Notes under the pieces: model-generated
Told to the model about the DNA's origin: nothing
What the model saw: the letters and a program-made list of their open reading frames with translations, nothing else
The model's database searches: none
Translations under genes and position numbers: made by a program
In this document: positions 41,539-52,193 of the stretch, piece after piece
Position numbering within the stretch: position 1 is the first letter of the stretch
How the letters are laid out: each line of letters opens with the position of its first letter
Source of the DNA: Pythium myriotylum
Lineage: Eukaryota > Oomycota > Peronosporomycetes > Pythiales > Pythiaceae
Length of the DNA stretch: 64,000 nt
Direction of reading: 5' to 3'
Assembly (NCBI GenBank): GCA_023091665.1
Contig: JALJCQ010000009.1
Coordinates: 186,001-250,000, forward strand

Positions 41539-44500
41539 GCGATTACTCCTCGCCCCGCGACGCCGAGTTCGGCAGTATCGCAAGGCGGGGTGACCCCGGA
41601 AGAAGATCTCTTCTCAGCAGTTGATGAGCTGCGCATCAGTGGCGAGCTCATCGTCGTCACTGCTCAAGTGAAGGGATTTGCACGTCCCTTCAGAGTCTTA
41701 ATCGACTCTGGTGCGACGCGCAACTACGGTCGCAAGCAAAGTATTGCTGAGAATGCTTCTCTATTTGCTCGAGCTTGTGAGCGAGATCTCGGAAGAGTCT
41801 CGGTGCGTCTTGCGACGGGCATCGTCGCAGAGACGAAGAAGATCGAGGTCGATCTACGCATTGCGTTTGTCGATTTCGACTCAGTCGAGCGCTTTACAGT
41901 GCTCGACATGGATGAGAGGTTTGACCTCATCCTCGGAATGCCGTGGCTCGAGCGCCACGAACCGTGGATCGACTGGAGGACCAAGTCGATTGGGAGCACG
42001 TCTCCCGGCAGGAACGGAGCTCAGGAGCGTCATGAACCCTCCTTCGTCCGCCGGCTGATGAGCCCCATCAAGGATGATGGAAGTGCCTACTTCATTGGCG
42101 TAGTGAACGCCATGGACACCTCGGGTGTTCCGGAGACGGTCGTGCCGTCTGCCGTGGAGTACGGCGTTGAAGAGGGCGTCGAGTTGTCTCCGCCCCCTCC
42201 GAGTACCAGCATGGAAGATGCTTCGGGGATGTGTCCCCTTGTCGCGTGTCCGCGTGCGGTCGAGCCGCTTTCAGGGTCGTCGGATATGACCGAGCCCATG
42301 CCTGAGCCACTCCCGCTCTCGGACGCGTCGCATGACGTGTACATCATTGATGTGATGACGGGATCGTCGATCGATCCGTCCACGGTCGATATGGCACCGT
42401 TGCCAGAGTTCTCTGAGCTGACTAGCTTGGAGGAACTCCCTATGGACGATTTCGTCCGCGAGCTCAAAGCTGGTGAGATCGCTGAGGTTGTGATCCTCCG
42501 ATCTGAGCGAGATCTCGCTCAACTCAACACCTCGACGGTGATTGACGAGGATGTTCTCGTTGAGTTTCGTCAGAAGTTTGACGCTCGCCGTGGTTCGGCC
42601 ATCCTCAAGAATCCGAAGGATCGGTTCTATCCGCTGGTCAAGCGGTTTGCGGAGACTTGCCTCAGCAAGAACCCGCCGGCGGGACTTCCCCCTGATCGTG
42701 GCGTTCGCCACGAGATCAAGCTCAAGCCTGGTTCGAGCTATGCGACCGTTCGCCAGTGGGCTCTGCCGGCCGAACAATCGGACTTCATTGATGAATTCTT
42801 TGCTAAGAAAGCCAGGGCTGGCCTGGTGCGCGAGAGCGTCTCGCCGCACAGCGCACCAACGTTCTGTGTGCGCAAGCCAAATGGCAAGTGGAGGATTGTC
42901 CACGCGTACAACAAGTTGAACGCGCAGACGATTCCTGCGTCCACTCCGATCCCTCGGAAGGATGTGATCATCCAACGGATGTCCGGCGCAAAGAAGTTCA
43001 GTTCTCTCGACTTGGTCGACGGTTATTACCAAGTGCTCATGGAGCGTGGGGATATCCCCAAGACAGCCGTCAGTACGCCGAGCGGTATGCTCTGGGAGTG
43101 GCTAGTGATGCCACAGGGGCTATCGAACGCCCCAGCGACGTTCAATCGCTTGGTGACCCATCTGTTCCGTCCCCTGCGAGCGTTCGCACAGGCGTACTTC
43201 GACGACATCTACGTCCACACGAAGCCGGAGCCCGGTCGTGATTTGGATGCGCTCCATGAGGATCACCTCCGCCAAGTGCTCGAATGCCTCGAGGAGCATA
43301 AGCTTTATGCCAACTTGGATAAGTGCATCTTCGGAGCCGAAGAGATCCCAGTGCTTGGGTGTTTCGTCGGAGTCGACGGTGTTCGGGCGGATCCCGAGAA
43401 GGTGAAGGCAATTGCCGAGTGGCCATCGCCACGGTCCGTGAAGGACCTACGCAAGTGGTTGGGTCTCGCCAACTACTTGCACAGGTTCACGAAGAACTAC
43501 GCCGAAATGGCTCGGCCGCTGACTCAGCTGCTCAAGAACGACGTTGAGTGGTCGTGGTCTCACGACACGGAAGCTGCCTTCCTGAAGATCAAGGAGAGTC
43601 TTCTCCAAGCGCCGATCCTGGCGTTGCCGGACGACTCCGTCCCGTACAGCGTCGTCTGTGACGCCTCCGACTATGCGATCGGCTGTGCACTTTTGCAGAA
43701 GGACCAAGATGGTCACGAAAGAGTCATCTCGTATCAGTCTCGCCAGCTCCAAGCGGCCGAGAAGAACTATCCAGTTCACGACAAGGAATTGTTGGCGATG
43801 AAGTACGCCTTGGTGAAGTTCCGCGTTCACCTTCTCGGCGCGTTGCCGTTCGTGGTCTACACAGACCATGCGTCTCTACGCACAGCGACACAGTCTCCGC
43901 ACTTGTCGCCGCGAATGGCTCGCTGGTTGTCATTCTTTTCAGAATACAACTTTACTGTTGAGTACAAGCCGGGTCGGCTCAACGTGCTGGCGGACGCACT
44001 CTCTCGGCGTCCCGACTACGAGATGAACCATCTCACATCAGTTGCTTCTGATGTCTACGACTTGATTCGTGAAGCCTACGCAGGCGACGCACAATATGCG
44101 GAGATCATTCGTGCTCTCAAGTCATCCGACTCGGAGAAGTCTCTCTCACCTCGTGTTCGAGCCCGACTCCATCGGTACACGTTCGAAGATGGCCTCCTGA
44201 AATATCAGGTCTCGAACAGCGAAGAAGCTCGCGTTGTCGTTCCTGCAGACGACGACCTGCGATATGTGATCGCGCATGGTGCCCACGACGCACCTGGTGC
44301 TGGCCATCTTGGCCGTGAGAAGACGTACGCGCTTCTCAGCCCAAGGTTTTGGTGGCCCAAGATGTACAAGTGGGTGTCGCGGTATGTCCGCACGTGTGAC
44401 GTCTGTCAACGAGTGAAGCCAAGTGCACACTCTCAGGCTCCGCTTCAGAGCCTGCCTGTCCCCAGCGACTGCTGGCGCTCAGTGAGCATGGACTTCTTCT

Positions 44501-45666
44501 TTGGCATGCCAAAGACGTCCGCTGGGCACAATGGTGTGCTGGTCTTTGTTGACCGTTTGTCCAAGATGGTGCATCTTGTTCCGGTTTCGGATACCTGCAC
44601 AGGTCTCGACTGTGCTCGACTTTTCGTCGACACCGTGTTTCGACTACACGGTCTCCCCGACTCAATCGTATCGGATCGGGATCCCAGGTTCACTGGTGAT
44701 TTCTGGGAAGGTCTCTTCCAGATCCTGGGCACCAGGCTCGACATGTCGACGGCGGATCATCCGGAGACCGATGGCCAGACCGAGCGGGCCAACCGGGTCG
44801 TGGAGGATATCCTCCGTTCGTACTGTGGGGATAATCCCACATCGTGGAGCGACACTCTCGTCATGGTCGAGTTCGCCATGAACAACTCTGTTCATTCATC
44901 GACAGGTCTGTCGCCGTTCTTCGTGAACGGTTTGAGGCACCCAGCGTTGCCGCTCTGCCTCATGGGCAGTTCCCAGTCTGGTGGGGGAGGGGCTCGGCAA
45001 TTACTTGCCTCCCAGTTGGAAGGTGTTTCCAAGTCGGCGGAGCGCCGCAAGATCGATGAGTTCTTGTCGACACGTGTGAATGTCATCACCCGCGTGCGTG
45101 ACGCGATGGCAGCTGCCCAAGATGTTCAGAAGGAACAAGCCGACAAGCACGGTCGGAAGAACACGCATGTGTTCAAGCCAGGCGACTATGTGCTTGTCAG
45201 CACGAAGAACCTGTCTCAGAATGCTGTGTCCAGCTTGGGCAGCTCGAAGCTGCTGCCGAGATATATCGGCCCGTTCAAGGTGTTGAAGCGGAGTGGAAAC
45301 TCCTACAGGGTCGATCTGCCAACATGGTTGCAGACGCACCCGACGTTCTACGTCGGCTTGCTCAAGCCATATCTCCGCCCTGATGGAGATGAATCGGACG
45401 AAGAGTCGTCGGAAACAATTCCAAGCGGAGTTGCCGCCGATATGCAACCACCCACAGTTGCGCACGAGAACGTGCCAGTCACGGATGGTTCCTCTAGCGA
45501 CTCTCTCGCAGTAGTAGTAATATCTAGAACATTTCGTGTACGTTTTTTTCCCAACGTTTCTCACACAACCCTACAGACCTTTCCATACCCTCTCAGATCA
45601 ACAAACCTATTCCACACCTCCTTTCCACAAAAGACAACCAAACTGACTTTCCTACGTCCTCAATAA
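41504..45666 (+). CDS. Pol polyprotein of gypsy element 2
   Basis: Made by -1 frameshift from gag. Order: aspartic protease (VLIDSGATRNYG); reverse transcriptase (WRIVHAYNKLN, SSLDLVDGYYQVLM, MPQGLSNAPATFNRL, AYFDDIYVH with FDD at 43195-43206); RNase H (YSVVCDASDYAIGCALLQ, NYPVHDKELLAM, VYTDHASLR, NVLADALSRRP); integrase with HHCC (AGHLGREKTYALL...CDVCQRVK) and DDE (SMDFFFGMP, SDRDPRF, DGQTERANRVVED); and a C-terminal GDYVLVSTKNL module of the gypsy GPY/chromo-like type. The coding region is uninterrupted and probably was active recently. Residues after about 45515 (VVVISRTFRVRFFPNV...) are read-through into flanking AT-rich DNA. Confidence 0.88.
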
Positions 45667-45768
45667 AAACAAGCACTTTTAGATCATTTTCCAACACCAA
45701 AAATTCGCGAAGGTTCGGGGCATAGCTGAGAGACATAGAAAATCCGACTTCACAATAATTATTTCTCT
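45516..45768. other. AT-rich junction between gypsy element 2 and the CRN array
   Basis: About 250 bp without a gene. It should contain the left boundary of whatever inserted into element 2. No terminal inverted repeat could be assigned because the right end lies outside the window. Confidence 0.5.
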
Positions 45769-45793
45769 ATTCTGACATAAAATTAGTAAGTAG

Positions 45794-45800
45794 TATATAG
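45794..45800 (+). promoter_or_regulatory. TATATAG box before the 104-aa gene (unit 1)
   Basis: Ends 26 bp before the ATG at 45827; repeated in the other three units. The same heptamer lies 10-40 bp before three PLV genes. Confidence 0.5.
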
Positions 45801-45826
45801 GGATACACCATACACTACACATAAAA

Positions 45827-46141
45827 ATGTCCGTTATTTTAGAGTTCGGAAAATACAAGGGAAAGGCTCTTGAGGAAGTATATGATCAAGATGCGTCATA
45901 CTGTCGATGGTTATACAATCAACAATCCGAAGAATCGGATATCAAACGCTTTTTACAAGGGAAGTTCCAAGATGGAGACGATAGTTATATCATGCGGTGG
46001 GGCAAACATAAGAACAAATCAGTAAAGTGGATTGTTGAAAACGATACCCAATATTTCAATTGGATGTGTAAAAATGAATATATCAAGAATAAATGCCCAT
46101 CATTGAAAGAAAACCTGAACGAATTTACAACACAGAATTAA
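45827..46141 (+). CDS. ExoX-C-like small protein, unit 1 (104 aa)
   Basis: Two tandem copies of a short motif: LEFGKYKGKALEEVYDQDASYCRWL (residues ~5-29; its parts FGKYKGK and YCRWL are diagnostic) and MRWGKHKNKSVKWI...YFNWM (residues ~56-83). This resembles the C-terminal domain found after exonuclease X-type nucleases and as stand-alone proteins in large DNA viruses. There is no nuclease domain, so it is probably a DNA-binding or accessory module. The gene is AT-rich, unlike the CRN genes next to it. It has a TATATAG box and ends in a 7-bp A/T hairpin overlapping the stop (46140-46156). It is convergent with the CRN gene of its unit, 434 bp away. Viral origin is inferred. Confidence 0.7.
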   Translation: MSVILEFGKYKGKALEEVYDQDASYCRWLYNQQSEESDIKRFLQGKFQDGDDSYIMRWGKHKNKSVKWIVENDTQYFNWMCKNEYIKNKCPSLKENLNEFTTQN

Positions 46142-46575
46142 AAAAGAATCTTTTTTTTTGTCTTAACCTCCATCATCTGAAACTGGAACCTTTTTTTAGC
46201 TGTAACTTCTGTCGAGTTTGCGGATCTCGTGCAGATGGCGCGCTTGCGCTTCTTTTGCCCATAGAAACAGATCGTGCTTCACTTCTGTCGAGTCCTTGTC
46301 GCGGTTCTGCAGGTTATCAGATCATAGAGGTGATCAGAACCAACGAACTTTGGGGAATGCATACATTGTTCAAGAAGTAGCTTAGGCTAGGAGGCAAATC
46401 GCTACCATTTCGACAATATCGGTTTAGACAGGCTATCAGAGAGAATCATTTCTGTCTTATCAGCACTATCGAGCACAATCAGCAGCAGCCGCAACAATAG
46501 TGTCTCGAGGACACAGTGCAAGGACATAGGAACAACTTTGTTTCCTCTATATCCTCTCTAGCTTGTATTACCCCT
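46142..46575. other. Convergent spacer between small gene and CRN (repeated in every unit)
   Basis: A 434-bp non-coding stretch, copied at 48951-49384, 51760-52193 and 54572-55005. It begins with the A/T hairpin after the small gene. A 95-codon frame inside it shows no family resemblance. Confidence 0.5.
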
Positions 46576-48462
46576 TTAAATGTTCCCAACAAACACGTCT
46601 AATGCAACAACATACTGCTTCACACTCGCCAACGTTCCTGGTCTCTGGTGAACTTCATTAGTCTTGGTTCTGATCGTTTGCTTCCGATAGTGTGGCGCTA
46701 AGTTGCTTGGAACCACGAAACCAAAGTAGAACTGATACGTGGGGATACCAATACCGTTCAGCCAGAGCAAAAAGCTACTCAATGGTGCAGCTTTGATTCC
46801 ATGATCCAGGTTGAGGGTCATCTGCAAACCATAGCATCTGGTGTTCTTGCCATCCAAGATGAATGCATCCAACGCACCGAATGTTCTTGACGTCGGCTGG
46901 TAGTACGTCAGGCGTCGAGGAACTGCACGGATCTCATCGAGAGTGGAGAACCGTACCATTGGCATATTTTCCGGAACGATCAACTCTATGCGCTCCTTCG
47001 AGCACAACGAACGGAGCTGTAGGTGTCCTTGTTTGTGTAGATTGAACCATCTGTGGCAGAGCATCTCGTATATCTTGCCTCGAACGACGGATGTACTTCC
47101 TGAGTCATCATTGGCGTGTGCAATTGCGAATTCCGATACTCTTTGCAGACTGTCTTCGTCCACTTTAGCAACGATCTTCTCGGCAATGTACTTGGACAAA
47201 AAATCAAGATGGAATTTTGCTCGAAAATCCACTCTGCTCGGGACCATCTCGAGAACGCGGTGGCTGTAATTTCCGTCTCGCACAGCATGATTGCTTTTGG
47301 CATATGAAATGATATCCAACGCACTGAATGTAGCGATAGCCTTCTGAAGTTCTTCGTCATTCTCAAGCTCCGTCGCAGTGAAGATGAATCTTGGAATTCC
47401 ACCAAATTTGTCGTATCGCGAGATCAAAACGTCTTCCGATAGTTTGAAATCATCATCAAGCAGTGAGTTGTAATCTTGAAGCTCTTCCAGACTCCACACT
47501 GGCAAGATGTACGTGAACGAGTCAACTTTTGCGTAATCGTTCATGCCATCCAGCCCCGGGGAAGCAAATAGAATTGATACTCCTTTCCAGCCGGTAAGTT
47601 CCGATGATTTTCCCTCGATGAGCCGAAGCACACGGTGCTGATCTTGAATCGAAAGAGCATCCGCTTCGTTCAACTTGATGAACTCCCTGCTTTCAGCATG
47701 GAACTTGTGGTATTTGTTTCCGAAATTCAGCACCAAATCAAAAGAAGCAAGCTCTTTGACTTCCGCTTGATGCCCCAATAGAAGTTGAAAGATGCAATAG
47801 AGGTAAAAGCGACTCTTCCCTGTGCCTGGATTTCCCGTCACGACCATGTTAGCGCCTGATTTGGCTTCGAAGCACAACTTCACCTTGCGCATTAGCTCTG
47901 CAAAAATCACAGCATATGCATCTCGTTCCACAATCTTCGTGTACTTCTCCATCGGATGTGCCAACGGTGGAAACCCAGCCATCTTGAAAAACCTTGTGAA
48001 TTGGTCAGTTTCGTCTTCATCCAGTTTTCGTTTCTTCTTTTGGACAGAAAATGCTTCGTCGACGAACCATTCATCTACTCGAACACGCTTTCCACCGACG
48101 TCATGCGACGGAATCACCACCAAAACGTGGATTTGCTTGGTTTTCGGTTCTGGCATCCCCTTGAGAACCTCCTCAAGGCCAAACTCTCCATCAAGTTCAT
48201 TGTCTTCGTGTGTCAGCGCTTCGATTAGAGCAGTCTTTTCCCCTTTCTTGAGCTTCTTCACATCATCTGTGCTTGATTCGAGCCACGTGTCGTCGCCCTT
48301 CTTGGCGAGGAACAGCTCGAGCTCATCTGCATCGCACTTGATCTTGTTCTCCTTCTCCTTCTTGATGGCCTTCTTCAAGTGGTCCACAGACTTGCTCGCA
48401 TCGATGTCGATGGAGAACGCGTTCCCCTTCACACCGACGAGCGCGCAGAACAGCGTCACCAT
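46576..48462 (-). CDS. Crinkler-type protein, unit 1: CRN header, P-loop NTPase, REase-like domain (628 aa)
   Basis: ATG 48462 gives the usual CRN opening (MVTLFCALVGVKGNAF); an 18-codon upstream extension needs a TTG start. Header: LELFLAK at 48-54 and HVLVVIP at 112-118, the oomycete CRN signature. A basic KKKRK at 142-146 may be a nuclear signal. The NTPase has a P-loop GNPGTGKS at 210-217. The C-terminal part resembles a PD-(D/E)xK nuclease, with LDAFIL (Asp532) and YGLQMTL (Gln547, with Thr where Lys is usual). This is the header-NTPase-REase class of CRN/RHS-type proteins, thought to act on DNA in nuclei. In oomycete pathogens such proteins are translocated effectors. No signal peptide is visible. 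Three near-identical copies follow. Confidence 0.88.
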   Translation of the reverse strand: MVTLFCALVGVKGNAFSIDIDASKSVDHLKKAIKKEKENKIKCDADELELFLAKKGDDTWLESSTDDVKKLKKGEKTALIEALTHEDNELDGEFGLEEVLKGMPEPKTKQIHVLVVIPSHDVGGKRVRVDEWFVDEAFSVQKKKRKLDEDETDQFTRFFKMAGFPPLAHPMEKYTKIVERDAYAVIFAELMRKVKLCFEAKSGANMVVTGNPGTGKSRFYLYCIFQLLLGHQAEVKELASFDLVLNFGNKYHKFHAESREFIKLNEADALSIQDQHRVLRLIEGKSSELTGWKGVSILFASPGLDGMNDYAKVDSFTYILPVWSLEELQDYNSLLDDDFKLSEDVLISRYDKFGGIPRFIFTATELENDEELQKAIATFSALDIISYAKSNHAVRDGNYSHRVLEMVPSRVDFRAKFHLDFLSKYIAEKIVAKVDEDSLQRVSEFAIAHANDDSGSTSVVRGKIYEMLCHRWFNLHKQGHLQLRSLCSKERIELIVPENMPMVRFSTLDEIRAVPRRLTYYQPTSRTFGALDAFILDGKNTRCYGLQMTLNLDHGIKAAPLSSFLLWLNGIGIPTYQFYFGFVVPSNLAPHYRKQTIRTKTNEVHQRPGTLASVKQYVVALDVFVGNI

Positions 48463-48635
48463 GTTTCCAATTGCCTTCTGTGTGAGGGACGTTCTCTCTA
48501 ATCGTATTTCAGCCAATCAAACGGTGCAACCCAAAGTTGGGTTTTTGACGTACCCATTACATAGATATTTTTTTTCAATTCTGACATAAAATTAGTAAGT
48601 AGTATATAGGGATACACCATACACTACACATAAAA
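48463..48635. promoter_or_regulatory. Divergent promoter between CRN (unit 1) and small gene (unit 2)
   Basis: A 173-bp divergent region. The CRN side has a CCAAT-type box (CAGCCAATCA) and the inverted repeat ACCCAAAGTTGGGT. The small-gene side has TATATAG at 48603-48609. The two halves meet at GACGTACCCATT, the point where the array's last unit diverges. Copied at 51272-51444 and 54084-54256. Confidence 0.5.
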
Positions 48636-48950
48636 ATGTCCGTTATTTTAGAGTTCGGAAAATACAAGGGAAAGGCTCTTGAGGAAGTATATGATCAAGA
48701 TGCGTCATACTGTCGATGGTTATACAATCAACAATCCGAAGAATCGGATATCAAACGCTTTTTACAAGGGAAGTTCCAAGATGGAGACGATAGTTATATC
48801 ATGCGGTGGGGCAAACATAAGAACAAATCAGTAAAGTGGATTGTTGAAAACGATACCCAATATTTCAATTGGATGTGTAAAAATGAATATATCAAGAATA
48901 AATGCCCATCATTGAAAGAAAACCTGAACGAATTTACAACACAGAATTAA
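48636..48950 (+). CDS. ExoX-C-like small protein, unit 2 (104 aa)
   Basis: Identical protein to the copy at 45827-46141, including the two FGKYKGK/WGKHKNK motifs and the A/T hairpin at the stop. Confidence 0.7.
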   Translation: MSVILEFGKYKGKALEEVYDQDASYCRWLYNQQSEESDIKRFLQGKFQDGDDSYIMRWGKHKNKSVKWIVENDTQYFNWMCKNEYIKNKCPSLKENLNEFTTQN

Positions 48951-49384
48951 AAAAGAATCTTTTTTTTTGTCTTAACCTCCATCATCTGAAACTGGAACCT
49001 TTTTTTAGCTGTAACTTCTGTCGAGTTTGCGGATCTCGTGCAGATGGCGCGCTTGCGCTTCTTTTGCCCATAGAAACAGATCGTGCTTCACTTCTGTCGA
49101 GTCCTTGTCGCGGTTCTGCAGGTTATCAGATCATAGAGGTGATCAGAACCAACGAACTTTGGGGAATGCATACATTGTTCAAGAAGTAGCTTAGGCTAGG
49201 AGGCAAATCGCTACCATTTCGACAATATCGGTTTAGACAGGCTATCAGAGAGAATCATTTCTGTCTTATCAGCACTATCGAGCACAATCAGCAGCAGCCG
49301 CAACAATAGTGTCTCGAGGACACAGTGCAAGGACATAGGAACAACTTTGTTTCCTCTATATCCTCTCTAGCTTGTATTACCCCT

Positions 49385-51271
49385 TTAAATGTTCCCAACA
49401 AACACGTCTAATGCAACAACATACTGCTTCACACTCGCCAACGTTCCTGGTCTCTGGTGAACTTCATTAGTCTTGGTTCTGATCGTTTGCTTCCGATAGT
49501 GTGGCGCTAAGTTGCTTGGAACCACGAAACCAAAGTAGAACTGATACGTGGGGATACCAATACCGTTCAGCCAGAGCAAAAAGCTACTCAATGGTGCAGC
49601 TTTGATTCCATGATCCAGGTTGAGGGTCATCTGCAAACCATAGCATCTGGTGTTCTTGCCATCCAAGATGAATGCATCCAACGCACCGAATGTTCTTGAC
49701 GTCGGCTGGTAGTACGTCAGGCGTCGAGGAACTGCACGGATCTCATCGAGAGTGGAGAACCGTACCATTGGCATATTTTCCGGAACGATCAACTCTATGC
49801 GCTCCTTCGAGCACAACGAACGGAGCTGTAGGTGTCCTTGTTTGTGTAGATTGAACCATCTGTGGCAGAGCATCTCGTATATCTTGCCTCGAACGACGGA
49901 TGTACTTCCTGAGTCATCATTGGCGTGTGCAATTGCGAATTCCGATACTCTTTGCAGACTGTCTTCGTCCACTTTAGCAACGATCTTCTCGGCAATGTAC
50001 TTGGACAAAAAATCAAGATGGAATTTTGCTCGAAAATCCACTCTGCTCGGGACCATCTCGAGAACGCGGTGGCTGTAATTTCCGTCTCGCACAGCATGAT
50101 TGCTTTTGGCATATGAAATGATATCCAACGCACTGAATGTAGCGATAGCCTTCTGAAGTTCTTCGTCATTCTCAAGCTCCGTCTCAGTGAAGATGAATCT
50201 TGGAATTCCACCAAATTTGTCGTATCGCGAGATCAAAACGTCTTCCGATAGTTTGAAATCATCATCAAGCAGTGAGTTGTAATCTTGAAGCTCTTCCAGA
50301 CTCCACACTGGCAAGATGTACGTGAACGAGTCAACTTTTGCGTAATCGTTCATGCCATCCAGCCCCGGGGAAGCAAATAGAATTGATACTCCTTTCCAGC
50401 CGGTAAGTTCCGATGATTTTCCCTCGATGAGCCGAAGCACACGGTGCTGATCTTGAATCGAAAGAGCATCCGCTTCGTTCAACTTGATGAACTCCCTGCT
50501 TTCAGCATGGAACTTGTGGTATTTGTTTCCGAAATTCAGCACCAAATCAAAAGAAGCAAGCTCTTTGACTTCCGCTTGATGCCCCAATAGAAGTTGAAAG
50601 ATGCAATAGAGGTAAAAGCGACTCTTCCCTGTGCCTGGATTTCCCGTCACGACCATGTTAGCGCCTGATTTGGCTTCGAAGCACAACTTCACCTTGCGCA
50701 TTAGCTCTGCAAAAATCACAGCATATGCATCTCGTTCCACAATCTTCGTGTACTTCTCCATCGGATGTGCCAACGGTGGAAACCCAGCCATCTTGAAATA
50801 CCTTGTGAATTGGTCAGTTTCGTCTTCATCCAGTTTTCGTTTCTTCTTTTGGACAGAAAATGCTTCGTCGACGAACCATTCATCTACTCGAACACGCTTT
50901 CCACCGACGTCATGCGACGGAATCACCACCAACACGTGGATTTGATCGGTGGACGGCTCAGGCATATCCTTCAATACCTTCTGAAGGCCAGAGTCTCCCT
51001 GCAGTTCATTGTCTTCGTGTGTCAGCGCTTCGATTAGAGCAGTCTTTTCCCCTTTCTTGAGCTTCTTCACATCATCTGTGCTTGATTCGAGCCACGTGTC
51101 GTCGCCCTTCTTGGCGAGGAACAGCTCGAGCTCATCTGCATCGCACTTGATCTTGTTCTCCTTCTCCTTCTTGATGGCCTTCTTCAAGTGGTCCACAGAC
51201 TTGCTCGCATCGATGTCGATGGAGAACGCGTTCCCCTTCACACCGACGAGCGCGCAGAACAGCGTCACCAT
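49385..51271 (-). CDS. Crinkler-type protein, unit 2 (628 aa)
   Basis: Same architecture as unit 1, with ATG at 51271. The LELFLAK segment equals unit 1. The stretch just before HVLVVIP is unique to this copy (LQGDSGLQKVLKDMPEPSTDQ instead of the LDGEFGLEEVL-type). It has FTRYFKMAG instead of FTRFFKMAG and FIFTETELE instead of FIFTATELE. The NTPase and nuclease-like regions are otherwise the same. The frame is intact. Confidence 0.88.
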   Translation of the reverse strand: MVTLFCALVGVKGNAFSIDIDASKSVDHLKKAIKKEKENKIKCDADELELFLAKKGDDTWLESSTDDVKKLKKGEKTALIEALTHEDNELQGDSGLQKVLKDMPEPSTDQIHVLVVIPSHDVGGKRVRVDEWFVDEAFSVQKKKRKLDEDETDQFTRYFKMAGFPPLAHPMEKYTKIVERDAYAVIFAELMRKVKLCFEAKSGANMVVTGNPGTGKSRFYLYCIFQLLLGHQAEVKELASFDLVLNFGNKYHKFHAESREFIKLNEADALSIQDQHRVLRLIEGKSSELTGWKGVSILFASPGLDGMNDYAKVDSFTYILPVWSLEELQDYNSLLDDDFKLSEDVLISRYDKFGGIPRFIFTETELENDEELQKAIATFSALDIISYAKSNHAVRDGNYSHRVLEMVPSRVDFRAKFHLDFLSKYIAEKIVAKVDEDSLQRVSEFAIAHANDDSGSTSVVRGKIYEMLCHRWFNLHKQGHLQLRSLCSKERIELIVPENMPMVRFSTLDEIRAVPRRLTYYQPTSRTFGALDAFILDGKNTRCYGLQMTLNLDHGIKAAPLSSFLLWLNGIGIPTYQFYFGFVVPSNLAPHYRKQTIRTKTNEVHQRPGTLASVKQYVVALDVFVGNI

Positions 51272-51444
51272 GTTTCCAATTGCCTTCTGTGTGAGGGACG
51301 TTCTCTCTAATCGTATTTCAGCCAATCAAACGGTGCAACCCAAAGTTGGGTTTTTGACGTACCCATTACATAGATATTTTTTTTCAATTCTGACATAAAA
51401 TTAGTAAGTAGTATATAGGGATACACCATACACTACACATAAAA

Positions 51445-51759
51445 ATGTCCGTTATTTTAGAGTTCGGAAAATACAAGGGAAAGGCTCTTGAGGAAGTATA
51501 TGATCAAGATGCGTCATACTGTCGATGGTTATACAATCAACAATCCGAAGAATCGGATATCAAACGCTTTTTACAAGGGAAGTTCCAAGATGGAGACGAT
51601 AGTTATATCATGCGGTGGGGCAAACATAAGAACAAATCAGTAAAGTGGATTGTTGAAAACGATACCCAATATTTCAATTGGATGTGTAAAAATGAATATA
51701 TCAAGAATAAATGCCCATCATTGAAAGAAAACCTGAACGAATTTACAACACAGAATTAA
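51445..51759 (+). CDS. ExoX-C-like small protein, unit 3 (104 aa)
   Basis: Identical protein to the unit 1 copy, with the same upstream TATATAG and downstream hairpin. Confidence 0.7.
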   Translation: MSVILEFGKYKGKALEEVYDQDASYCRWLYNQQSEESDIKRFLQGKFQDGDDSYIMRWGKHKNKSVKWIVENDTQYFNWMCKNEYIKNKCPSLKENLNEFTTQN

Positions 51760-52193
51760 AAAAGAATCTTTTTTTTTGTCTTAACCTCCATCATCTGAAA
51801 CTGGAACCTTTTTTTAGCTGTAACTTCTGTCGAGTTTGCGGATCTCGTGCAGATGGCGCGCTTGCGCTTCTTTTGCCCATAGAAACAGATCGTGCTTCAC
51901 TTCTGTCGAGTCCTTGTCGCGGTTCTGCAGGTTATCAGATCATAGAGGTGATCAGAACCAACGAACTTTGGGGAATGCATACATTGTTCAAGAAGTAGCT
52001 TAGGCTAGGAGGCAAATCGCTACCATTTCGACAATATCGGTTTAGACAGGCTATCAGAGAGAATCATTTCTGTCTTATCAGCACTATCGAGCACAATCAG
52101 CAGCAGCCGCAACAATAGTGTCTCGAGGACACAGTGCAAGGACATAGGAACAACTTTGTTTCCTCTATATCCTCTCTAGCTTGTATTACCCCT

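Larger units (their letters stand above)
40040..45515 (+). mobile_element. Ty3/gypsy retrotransposon 2, nested in element 1 and 3'-truncated
   Basis: 5' LTR, primer site, gag and pol through integrase are present without internal stops. The sequence switches abruptly from GC-rich coding to AT-rich DNA at about 45510-45530. The 3' end of pol, the polypurine tract and the 3' LTR are missing. The simplest reading is that another insertion, the virus-like DNA to the right, interrupted it. Confidence 0.8.

Noticed and set aside
46093..46380. 95-codon open frame after the 104-aa gene, present in all four units
   Set aside because: It overlaps the end of the 104-aa gene, contains homopolymer-encoded residues and resembles no family. 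It persists only because the units are copies.
47822..48589. Ser-rich open frames antisense to the CRN genes
   Set aside because: They are shadows of the Lys/Glu-rich CRN header and have no independent motif.
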